Positions 1 through 5,262 of a stretch of 35,003 nt of DNA are shown here, piece by piece. This DNA comes from a virus, in IMG/VR virus record IMGVR_UViG_3300002483_002005, positions 2,367 to 37,369 of that record, one strand, 5' to 3'. The notes under the pieces were generated by a model. It ran no database searches, had not been told where the DNA came from, and worked only from the letters and a program-made list of their open reading frames with translations. The stretch's first letter is position 1; each line of letters begins with the position of its first letter. Made by a program: the position numbers and the translations under genes.

Positions 1-50
1 AACATCTTACCGCCTCTAAATGTTGTACCAGCAATTTCAAATTCTGCCAT
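1..50 (-). CDS. Partial hypothetical protein (N-terminus only)
   Basis: An ATG at 50 reads off the left edge, giving MAEFEIAGTTFRGGKM as the first 16 residues. It starts one base after the stop codon of the upstream gene, so the two are probably co-translated. Only the N-terminus is visible and I do not recognise the family. The neighbouring exported or virion-type proteins suggest a late gene, which is inference. Confidence 0.55.
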   Translation of the reverse strand, partial: MAEFEIAGTTFRGGKM

Positions 51-51
51 G

Positions 52-1440
52 TTAGTTTCCTTCGTACTGTTGTCTTACCATTTCTCTATGAGTAGCATCA
101 GAAGCACCGTTAAAGAATCTTGCTGCAGGATTGTCATAGTTCTGTTGTCCTTCATATATTTCTTTTGGTGCATAAAAATCAGCGTCTGCCATCTGCGGTT
201 GTTGGTACTGTGCAAAGTTAGGATTATATCCCATTAGCGCAGCTTGAGCATCTTCGCTATCATCACCAGCAACAGCAGCTGCAACTAAATCTTCTTGTGT
301 TTCCAGTGATTCTTGCTTTGCTTCTTCTTCACTTTCTTCTTGATTTTCTATTTGTTCTGCAATAATATTATCCTCAAGAGAAAGAATATTTGTTAAAGTA
401 TTTTCTATTACGTTAGTCGCTGTTGCAACTTCAAATGTATCAATCGTTATTTCTATATTTATAGACTGCTCTATAATTGATTCGGCAGATATATTACCTG
501 TTTTATCAGGCATTTTCTTAACATCTTCGGATGCTACAACCTCTGGTTCTTCTGGTTCTTCTATCGTTTCAAGTTGTTCTTCGAGTGACATTACTTCTCC
601 AGTCGATTGTATGTAAACCCATTCATCTTCTTGTAGTTGTGGTATTGTTTCATCTGGAGCATTACCTATAAAGTCTTCACAAGTAGGATCTACAACGGGT
701 ACTTGTTTACATGGATCTGGATCATATACAAATGTGCTATAGATTGCAGCACTGCCAAACTCAGGTCCGTACCATCCTGGCCACTCGGCCGCATCTTTTC
801 CTTCTATCTCAAGAGTAATAGTATCAATCTTATCACCAGTAATAAAAGGATCGTACCATTGCATTCCATATTTTGTTTCCCATTGATCAATGTGGTAAGA
901 GTAATCCCATTCTTTTTCGTCTAATACATTACCGGCTTTATCTTTTACAGTAACTGTAACGATAAGAGGATCTTGTCCTTCCACACCATTTGTGTCTTCC
1001 TGATTCGTATCTGCGTTTTTAACTTTCCATTGCCAACGATAACCAACAACAGTTATGCCAGCAACTTTAAGAGCTTGACCAATAGCATCTTGTGTTTGAG
1101 AAATAACTGATGTTTCGTACCCAAACGTGTAAGTATCTTTGTTTGTTGCTGAGTTCGCGCATTGACCACCGGAACCAGGACTATTTTCTCCTCCGCTCCA
1201 TCTTCTAAACCCAAATGTTTCAATACAACCAGTAGTTGCTTCATAGTCTAGATCTTCAATGATCTGATCTATATAAACTTTATCTTCTTCAACACCAGAA
1301 AGATTAGTAGGCGCGAAGTTAAGCACGCTTTGATCAATATCATCTTGAGTTAAGTTACCGTCGTAAGAATATTCTTGACTAGATAGCGAGGAGCAAAGCA
1401 AGAAGAACGCCGCCGATAGTAAGAGCGGTTGTCTTATCAT
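52..1440 (-). CDS. Exported protein of unknown function, 462 aa
   Basis: I chose the ATG at 1440 over the one at 1458 because AGAAAGGAAAAG lies just before it. The protein starts MIRQPLLLSAAFFLLCSSLSS, a signal-peptide-like segment with a possible but imperfect lipobox (LLCS). Residues of about 30 to 230 are rich in Trp, Tyr, Gly and Cys (GFRRWSGGENSPGSGG, WYDPF, WPGWYGPEFG) and look like a secreted beta-rich domain. The C-terminal third is very acidic and Glu/Gln-rich, possibly extended or coiled. The gene overlaps the upstream exported protein by about 60 bp, so the two are probably translationally coupled and late. I do not recognise the family; a virion or cell-envelope role is inference. 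Confidence 0.7.
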   Translation of the reverse strand: MIRQPLLLSAAFFLLCSSLSSQEYSYDGNLTQDDIDQSVLNFAPTNLSGVEEDKVYIDQIIEDLDYEATTGCIETFGFRRWSGGENSPGSGGQCANSATNKDTYTFGYETSVISQTQDAIGQALKVAGITVVGYRWQWKVKNADTNQEDTNGVEGQDPLIVTVTVKDKAGNVLDEKEWDYSYHIDQWETKYGMQWYDPFITGDKIDTITLEIEGKDAAEWPGWYGPEFGSAAIYSTFVYDPDPCKQVPVVDPTCEDFIGNAPDETIPQLQEDEWVYIQSTGEVMSLEEQLETIEEPEEPEVVASEDVKKMPDKTGNISAESIIEQSINIEITIDTFEVATATNVIENTLTNILSLEDNIIAEQIENQEESEEEAKQESLETQEDLVAAAVAGDDSEDAQAALMGYNPNFAQYQQPQMADADFYAPKEIYEGQQNYDNPAARFFNGASDATHREMVRQQYEGN

Positions 1441-2107
1441 TCTTTTCCTTTCTGTCATCTACTGGCTTAGCATCAGGATCGTTATCCCATAAAGCTTGAG
1501 CAACTGTGCCGATGTTTCCTTTGTATGGACAAGGTGTTCCAGCCATTTCCATAGCTTTAAATATAGTTTCTTCTTGACACATAAGTGCTACAGCCGCAAC
1601 CTTCATACCCATGTTATAAAGTGTCTTGGCATTTTTTAACCTTTCACAGTTCATGTCACGAATATGTCCACCACCTGACATACCAAGTATCTGAGTTTGA
1701 ACCGCTGCCGAATATGAGACAGTACATGTATCATTTCCACCTGATTGAATAGATGGTGCAATTGCTGAAGGCGGTGCAGTAATTACTTCTTGAGTAATAT
1801 CACTGGTGTTATTATTATTATTGTTTGCTGTGCTGTTAACTGTAGTATTGTTTGTATTTGTATTTGTACTAGTGCTCGTATTTGTATTATTTGTAGTAAC
1901 ATTAGAAGTAGAGTTAACAGTGCTTGTACTATTAACTGTAGTATTGTTTGTAGTTGTTACATTCGAAGTATTTGTATTGTTAGTGGTGCTGTCAGTTTCC
2001 ACATAACTGGTAGAATCAAATTTGCCGTCTGCATCATCGGTCACATCACCAAAAGCTGCAGAGGTTGCAATCATTACGAAGAACGCACCAAGTAGATGCT
2101 TCTTCAT
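1379..2107 (-). CDS. Exported Asn/Thr-repeat protein, 242 aa
   Basis: Starts at an ATG preceded by GAGAGGATACTC and a TATAAATA late promoter about 30 bp upstream. Residues 1-20 form a clear signal peptide (MKKHLLGAFFVMIATSAAFG). Residues of about 40 to 105 are almost only Asn, Thr, Ser and Val in short repeats (NNTNTS, VNSTST, NNNNNT), encoded by a GTT/ATT-rich microsatellite on the plus strand. A Cys-containing domain follows (DTCTVSYSAAVQ, MNCERLKN, LMCQEE, GTPCPYKG). The last 15 residues (ALTIGGVLLALLLAI) are a hydrophobic tail that could anchor it in a membrane. Its 3' end overlaps the next gene. No family recognised; the domain order suggests a surface or periplasmic protein made late. 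Confidence 0.72.
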   Translation of the reverse strand: MKKHLLGAFFVMIATSAAFGDVTDDADGKFDSTSYVETDSTTNNTNTSNVTTTNNTTVNSTSTVNSTSNVTTNNTNTSTSTNTNTNNTTVNSTANNNNNNTSDITQEVITAPPSAIAPSIQSGGNDTCTVSYSAAVQTQILGMSGGGHIRDMNCERLKNAKTLYNMGMKVAAVALMCQEETIFKAMEMAGTPCPYKGNIGTVAQALWDNDPDAKPVDDRKEKNDKTTALTIGGVLLALLLAI

Positions 2108-2135
2108 TGAGTATCCTCTCTTCTCTGTTCATAAT

Positions 2136-2143
2136 TATTTATA
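2136..2143 (-). promoter_or_regulatory. T4-type late promoter
   Basis: Exact TATAAATA on the minus strand, about 29 bp before the ATG of the Asn/Thr-repeat protein, with a ribosome binding site between. This is the classical T4 late -10 box; a gp55 sigma factor is encoded in the same window. Confidence 0.75.
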
Positions 2144-2164
2144 AACTGTCTTTAAAAATGGTAA

Positions 2165-2205
2165 TGACAATAATTTGTCAATTTTTTACTGTCAAATTTT
2201 TGACA
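2165..2205. repeat. Two adjacent TGTCA inverted repeats
   Basis: TGACAA (2165-2170) faces TTGTCA (2175-2180), and TGTCAAA (2190-2196) faces TTTGACA (2199-2205). They lie between a terminator and a late promoter, in a gene-free stretch. Their form is operator-like, but their function is unknown. Confidence 0.5.
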
Positions 2206-2236
2206 AGCAAAAGGAGGGCTAACCGTGGCCCTCCGC
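2203..2236 (-). terminator. Rho-independent terminator after the lipoprotein/porin-like gene
   Basis: Minus strand: GGAGGGC, an 8-nt loop, then GCCCTCC (7 perfect pairs) followed by TTTTGCTT. It lies about 30 bp after the stop of the 132-aa gene and would insulate the downstream late gene. Confidence 0.75.
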
Positions 2237-2266
2237 GTGCTTATTGAGTAGCAACCCTATACTAGT

Positions 2267-2665
2267 TTAGAATGAGAATGAAATACCTACTTCGATATCG
2301 CTCATTTCTTCAGCTTCTAGATCGTAACCTGTTTCAGCATAGACTTTGGAGTCCAGACCCCACATTGTCATGCCATACTCTGCACCGAAGTCTAGAGTTG
2401 GTAACTCATCATTGTTTAATGTAAATTCATTATCATACAGAATGAAATCCATATCTGCTGAAAAAGCTACACCAGATGAGTGATCATATCCGATACCCGG
2501 TGTTAATGTAGCCACCATTGTTTCGTCATTGATGTTGTAGCGGTTGTCTAATTCAGCACCTATTGAGATGCCAGTTGCTCCGATTTCAGCTGCTTCTGCT
2601 TCAGTCGTTGCCATGCAAGCTGTAAGTAGTAGTGCTGATGTTGCTGCTGCTGCTGCAAGTTTCAT
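2267..2665 (-). CDS. Small outer-membrane beta-barrel-like protein, possible lipoprotein, 132 aa
   Basis: The N-terminus MKLAAAAATSALLLTAC contains a good lipobox (LTAC, Cys17), but a longer signal sequence cut near AEAAE is also possible. The rest alternates polar and hydrophobic residues in short strands (GISIGAEL, MVATLTPGIGYDH, FSADMDFILYD, LDFGAEYGMTMWG, SKVYAETGYD) and ends in GISFSF; a terminal Phe is typical of outer-membrane barrels. Length fits four to six strands. It follows the two-TM gene by 22 bp with AAGGGAAA upstream of its start. Exact family unknown. It may alter the host surface during infection, which is inference. Confidence 0.65.
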   Translation of the reverse strand: MKLAAAAATSALLLTACMATTEAEAAEIGATGISIGAELDNRYNINDETMVATLTPGIGYDHSSGVAFSADMDFILYDNEFTLNNDELPTLDFGAEYGMTMWGLDSKVYAETGYDLEAEEMSDIEVGISFSF

Positions 2666-2687
2666 TTAATTTTTCCCTTATTAAATT

Positions 2688-2921
2688 TTATTTACGATTC
2701 CAGATTTCATACAGAACCCAAACTGAGATCAAACCCATGACGCCTTCAGCGCCGAGTCCAGCTAACATTGCTGTTACATTGTCAACTACACTCATACCTT
2801 CGGGCATGAATGGCATAGCACTTAGTCCTAGTATCTCTAGGATAATCGCTAATGCAGCAACACTAAGTCCTACATCAGCTAAGGCGCCTGCCCATGATTT
2901 CACTTTGTTTAAAGTTTCCAT
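2688..2921 (-). CDS. Small two-TM protein, holin candidate, 77 aa
   Basis: An ATG at 2921 with AAGGAGAC upstream. Two hydrophobic segments, at about residues 14-34 (ADVGLSVAALAIILEILGL) and 50-72 (MLAGLGAEGVMGLISVWVLY), are joined by a short loop, with a basic end (NRK). Size and topology match class II holins, and an endolysin gene lies 1 kb upstream in the same orientation. No sequence family is recognised, so holin is a guess from topology. The gene follows the tmRNA coding piece directly and may be expressed from the same transcript. Confidence 0.65.
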   Translation of the reverse strand: METLNKVKSWAGALADVGLSVAALAIILEILGLSAMPFMPEGMSVVDNVTAMLAGLGAEGVMGLISVWVLYEIWNRK

Positions 2922-2939
2922 AATTGTCTCCTTACTTTA

Positions 2940-3076
2940 TGGTACCACTTTTCTGTTGCTAAGCAAGTGGCCAGCTCCCTGTGATTATGCAGCTAGTGCA
3001 AATCCAGAAGGTGCAAAGTTATCGTTTGCATTTATGTTTTATAGACTCAAATACCAGTCAATCCTATTTCACCCCC
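2940..3076 (-). ncRNA. ssrA: Permuted tmRNA, coding RNA piece (5' tRNA half and proteolysis tag)
   Basis: The RNA begins GGGGGTG (3076-3070), the 5' strand of the acceptor stem. AAATAGGATTGACTGG follows, resembling the conserved start of bacterial tmRNAs. The tag frame runs from GCA at 3029 to TAA at 2985 and encodes ANDNFAPSGFALAA, a canonical ssrA degradation tag ending in ALAA. After the stop, CCACTT and AAGTGG (2970-2965 and 2950-2945) form a hairpin or part of a pseudoknot near the expected 3' end. The partner acceptor piece lies upstream at 3300-3352. The two 7-nt acceptor strands pair fully, with G3-U70, the wobble that AlaRS requires. The exact 3' end near 2940 is estimated. Confidence 0.9.
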
Positions 3077-3087
3077 ACAAAACCACA

Positions 3088-3279
3088 CTACTTGGAATCT
3101 AAAACTTCTTTGCATTTACCTGATGCATAAGTTTCGAACCAACGAGGAACAAAGGCATGTATGAAGCAAGCATATGCTGCTTTTTCCAACTGCCATGAAA
3201 TCCACAAAGCTCGTTTGAAATGTTGCCAGCGTGTCATGCCAGCTTCTTCTACGTGTGATTTACATTTCTTACTAATCAT
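3088..3279 (-). CDS. DUF6356-like protein, 63 aa, inside the tmRNA intervening segment
   Basis: I chose the ATG at 3279 because TAAGGA lies 7-12 bases before it; a longer reading from 3348 would run through the tmRNA T-arm. The protein (MISKKCKSHVEEAG, HFKRALWISWQLEKAAYACFIHAFVPRWF) looks like the DUF6356 family: a short basic start, then an amphipathic or membrane-associated helix containing FIHAF-P. The function is unknown in the family. Its position is remarkable: it lies wholly between the acceptor piece (ends 3300) and the coding piece (starts 3076) of a permuted tmRNA, so its message is probably the excised spacer of the precursor. Confidence 0.7.
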   Translation of the reverse strand: MISKKCKSHVEEAGMTRWQHFKRALWISWQLEKAAYACFIHAFVPRWFETYASGKCKEVLDSK

Positions 3280-3299
3280 GTTTTTCCTTAATGTGTTTT

Positions 3300-3352
3300 T
3301 GGTGGAGGTGCTGGGTTCTGCCCCCAGGTCCTGTATATCCTCTAACATCTAT
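3300..3352 (-). ncRNA. ssrA: Permuted tmRNA, acceptor RNA piece (T-arm, acceptor strand, CCA)
   Basis: Minus strand: T-arm CTGGG-GGCAGAA-CCCAG (3327-3311, 5 perfect pairs), then acceptor strand CACCTCC (3310-3304), discriminator A and an encoded CCA ending at 3300. CACCTCC pairs with GGGGGTG of the coding piece over all 7 positions. The T-loop GGCAGAA lacks the usual TTC. A promoter of the phage early type sits just upstream (3359-3387), predicting a 5' end near 3352 and a piece of about 53 nt. ATAGA and ATAC in this piece can pair with TCTAT and GTAT of the coding piece as a candidate P2 helix. Confidence 0.85.
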
Positions 3353-3358
3353 GAGGTT

Positions 3359-3387
3359 ATTTAACCATATATCCCAGAGAAAGTAAA
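3359..3387 (-). promoter_or_regulatory. Early-type promoter for the split tmRNA
   Basis: TTTACT, 17 nt, TTAAAT on the minus strand. The -10 sits inside the inverted repeat GGTTA-AA-TAACC (3366-3355). The predicted start falls at the acceptor RNA. The -10 is the weakest of the set. Confidence 0.55.
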
Positions 3388-3456
3388 TGGCTTTTCACGA
3401 TATTCCTTGACCGTGATATAATTATCACTATACCATTAACATCGTATACGATGAAT

Positions 3457-3834
3457 TTACTCTTCTTCTTGAGTATCGTGAATGTATAATTGGATAAGGG
3501 CATAATGCAATACCTTCATCAAATCTTTACGAGCATCAGCGTGACTTCCTTTTTTGCCATATCGCTGAGCATACTTAAGAACATTACCGATACAGAAACC
3601 AGTGCCGTGGCCTCCATCAATAATGAATTCAGTTGCTTGAAACTTATCTTTAGCATAGTGCTGTTCATATGTCCCATCAATATAATTCTTAAACTCTTCA
3701 ATTAAATTGCCTTCATTAAATTTATAATCAATCATGTCGTAGTTATTTAAATCCAAGGTAATAGGTCCTATCGTATCAATTTCAATTGTTGAATTTTTAT
3801 TAGCGAATTCGACTACGTTGTCGTCTTTTGCCAT
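3457..3834 (-). CDS. DUF3310-like protein, 125 aa
   Basis: The ATG at 3834 follows GAGGAG; a TTG two codons earlier is less likely. The C-terminal half, GTGFCIGNVLKYAQRYGKKG then ADARKDLMKVLHYALIQLY, has the GN-x-KY-x-R pattern and following DL-K helix of DUF3310, a small domain common in phages. The N-terminal half has no recognisable motif. A perfect palindrome CATCGTATACGATG lies just after the stop (3452-3439) and may help end or stabilise the message. Function is not established. The gene overlaps the DUF1289 gene by 35 bp, so they are probably co-translated. Confidence 0.6.
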   Translation of the reverse strand: MAKDDNVVEFANKNSTIEIDTIGPITLDLNNYDMIDYKFNEGNLIEEFKNYIDGTYEQHYAKDKFQATEFIIDGGHGTGFCIGNVLKYAQRYGKKGSHADARKDLMKVLHYALIQLYIHDTQEEE

Positions 3835-3979
3835 ATCCAAGTCTCCTCATAATTTTCATTCGTTCGTTGTAATGCATTCTCGGCCACTTACTTATTTCTT
3901 CTTGAGTTCTACCACAACCAACACATTCTTTTGTTTTTCTATCAATTCGACATATCTGTACGCATGGTGTTACGTACAT
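3800..3979 (-). CDS. DUF1289 Cys-motif protein, 59 aa
   Basis: The pattern CVQICRIDRKTKECVGCGR followed by QEEISKWPRM and ERMKIMRRL is the DUF1289 signature: four Cys in a C-x3-C-x8-C-x2-C layout, then EI-x-W. The family is found in proteobacteria and is of unknown role; the Cys set suggests metal or Fe-S binding. I start it at the ATG at 3979, which overlaps the endolysin stop (TGATG) and has AGGTGGG upstream; a GTG three codons earlier is possible. The C-terminus is strongly basic (GYGKRRQRSRIR), which would suit nucleic acid contact. Confidence 0.72.
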   Translation of the reverse strand: MYVTPCVQICRIDRKTKECVGCGRTQEEISKWPRMHYNERMKIMRRLGYGKRRQRSRIR

Positions 3980-4464
3980 CAATCCCACCTACCAGTCCAG
4001 ACATAAAAGACATGTAGTCCAATAATCTTACTTACGCTCAAAGATTTTTCTTTATTCCAAAACGGATCTACATAATTAGCGTGATAGAATGTAGCTCCAT
4101 GTGATGGATCTACAGTGTTACCAATTATAACGTCACGTGCTATAACCATAGCTCTATCCCAAGCACGTTTTTCTCGAGGCGTATGGTCCTTTACAAGGAA
4201 CGTCCAACTGAATTGTTTGTACTGATAAACAACATCACATATATTATCAGGAAAATGCGCGTGATTAACACGATTCATAGTTACGTGTGCCACAGCAATT
4301 TGTCCTTCTATCCTTTCGCTTCTTGCTTCATGATAGACGTTCATTGCCAGACAGTTTTGCTGTTTTGGATCTACTTCAGGTAGACCAAGCATAGCGATGC
4401 TAAATAAGCCTGCTGTTATACTCATAGTGATTAACCCACTTGTTATAGAAATAAATCTGTTCAT
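3979..4464 (-). CDS. SleB-type cell-wall hydrolase (endolysin), 161 aa
   Basis: Residues of about 7-27 form one N-terminal TM or signal-anchor segment. The rest is a Hydrolase_2 / SleB domain: NVYHEARSE with the catalytic Glu46, EGQIAVAHVTMNRV, FPDNICDVVYQ, QFSWT, GATFYHANYVDPFW. This family cleaves peptidoglycan glycan strands, and in this context it is the phage lysis enzyme. The N-terminal segment suggests export by Sec or a signal-anchor-release route instead of holin-only release, which is inference. An early-type promoter ends about 40 bp before the start. No clear ribosome binding site precedes the ATG, so its translation may be weak or controlled. Confidence 0.85.
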   Translation of the reverse strand: MNRFISITSGLITMSITAGLFSIAMLGLPEVDPKQQNCLAMNVYHEARSERIEGQIAVAHVTMNRVNHAHFPDNICDVVYQYKQFSWTFLVKDHTPREKRAWDRAMVIARDVIIGNTVDPSHGATFYHANYVDPFWNKEKSLSVSKIIGLHVFYVWTGRWD

Positions 4465-4504
4465 TAGTATTTATTATAGCTCGTATTCCTCTTTTTCATG
4501 TACC

Positions 4505-4533
4505 ATTCTATACTATTCTTTCGCAAATGTAAA
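4505..4533 (-). promoter_or_regulatory. Early-type promoter upstream of the endolysin operon
   Basis: TTTACA, 17 nt, TAGAAT on the minus strand, matching the other copies in the window. It faces away from the plus-strand late promoter at 4573, so this interval is a divergent control region. Confidence 0.75.
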
Positions 4534-4572
4534 GGAAAAAGTTTTGTTTGTTTTCAATAAGATACGTTTTTT

Positions 4573-4580
4573 TATAAATA
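4573..4580 (+). promoter_or_regulatory. T4-type late promoter, plus strand
   Basis: Exact TATAAATA 20 bp before the ATG of the plus-strand gene at 4600, with GAAGGGAAA as ribosome binding site between them. Confidence 0.8.
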
Positions 4581-4599
4581 GTTACGAAGGGAAACTGCT

Positions 4600-5082
4600 A
4601 TGATAGATCCAATAAGCGCGATCGGAATGGCGACAGCCGCGTATAATGGCATTAAAAAAGCTGTTAGTACGGGTAAAGAGTTGCATGATATGGCGGGTAC
4701 GCTGCAGAAATGGGCTACATCTATGTCTGACTTAGATTTTGCTCATAAGCAGGCTCAGAATCCTCCAATGTTTAAAAAAATGTTTGGCGCAAGTCAAATA
4801 GAACAAAACGCATTAGAAGTATGGGGCCATAAGCAAAAGGCTAAAGAAATGCGTGAGGAAATGAAAACACATATTAGTTTTTATTATGGACCATCTGCTT
4901 GGGATGAGATTGTTCGTATAGAAGGTGATATGAGAAAGAAACGTAAAGAAGCTGTGTATGCAGCCGAAGAGCGTAAACAGTTAATATTAGAATGGTTAGT
5001 AGGAATCATTGTAGGTGCGGCTGTTCTTGGCATCATGATTTTAATAATCTGGATTATAGGTTCAACACAAGGGAAATGGTAA
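4600..5082 (+). CDS. Late tail-anchored membrane protein of unknown function, 160 aa
   Basis: One of only two plus-strand genes in the window, behind an exact late promoter and a strong ribosome binding site. Residues of about 1-125 are soluble, helical and charged (KKAVSTGKELHDMAGTLQKW, HKQKAKEMREEMKTHI, MRKKRKEAVYAAEERKQ). Residues of about 130-152 are a strong TM helix (WLVGIIVGAAVLGIMILIIWII) near the C-terminus, leaving a short GSTQGKW tail. Such a tail-anchored, coiled-coil layout could belong to a lysis-control or virion protein, but I do not recognise a family. The next gene starts immediately after its stop (TAAATG), so the two form a unit. Confidence 0.75.
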   Translation: MIDPISAIGMATAAYNGIKKAVSTGKELHDMAGTLQKWATSMSDLDFAHKQAQNPPMFKKMFGASQIEQNALEVWGHKQKAKEMREEMKTHISFYYGPSAWDEIVRIEGDMRKKRKEAVYAAEERKQLILEWLVGIIVGAAVLGIMILIIWIIGSTQGKW

Positions 5083-5262
5083 ATGTGGGTATTGCTATGG
5101 GTACAGTTAATGGCAACACAAAATGTAAATCACTTTCATATTGGTAATTATTCAAAAGAAGTAGACTGCCAGTCGGCTATGAGTGCCGCTGCTGTTTTAG
5201 TTACTAGTAAAAATGAAAGCGTTGCTTGCTTGTACGTAGATATTAATGACATTAGAAATTAG
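5083..5262 (+). CDS. Small late exported protein, 59 aa
   Basis: ATG directly follows the stop of the tail-anchored gene (TAAATG), so it is probably translated by reinitiation. The N-terminus (MWVLLWVQLMATQ) is hydrophobic and looks like a short signal sequence. The remainder has two Cys (VDCQSAM, VACLYVD) that could pair in the periplasm. It ends by overlapping the convergent methyltransferase gene by 4 bp, and no terminator is visible between them. Family unknown. Confidence 0.6.
   Translation: MWVLLWVQLMATQNVNHFHIGNYSKEVDCQSAMSAAAVLVTSKNESVACLYVDINDIRN

Noticed and set aside
1806-2006. Hydrophobic Val/Leu-rich plus-strand frames over the Asn/Thr repeat
   Set aside because: They are antisense readings of a simple repeat; the minus-strand frame has a signal peptide, ribosome binding site and late promoter.
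3300-3340. Ordinary tRNA gene suggested by the CCA end and T-arm
   Set aside because: No D-arm, anticodon arm or 5' acceptor strand lies within tRNA distance; the partner strand is found at 3076-3070 with a tmRNA tag.
3280-3348. N-terminal extension of the DUF6356 protein to 86 aa
   Set aside because: The extra codons are the tmRNA T-arm and acceptor strand; a good ribosome binding site precedes the internal ATG at 3279.
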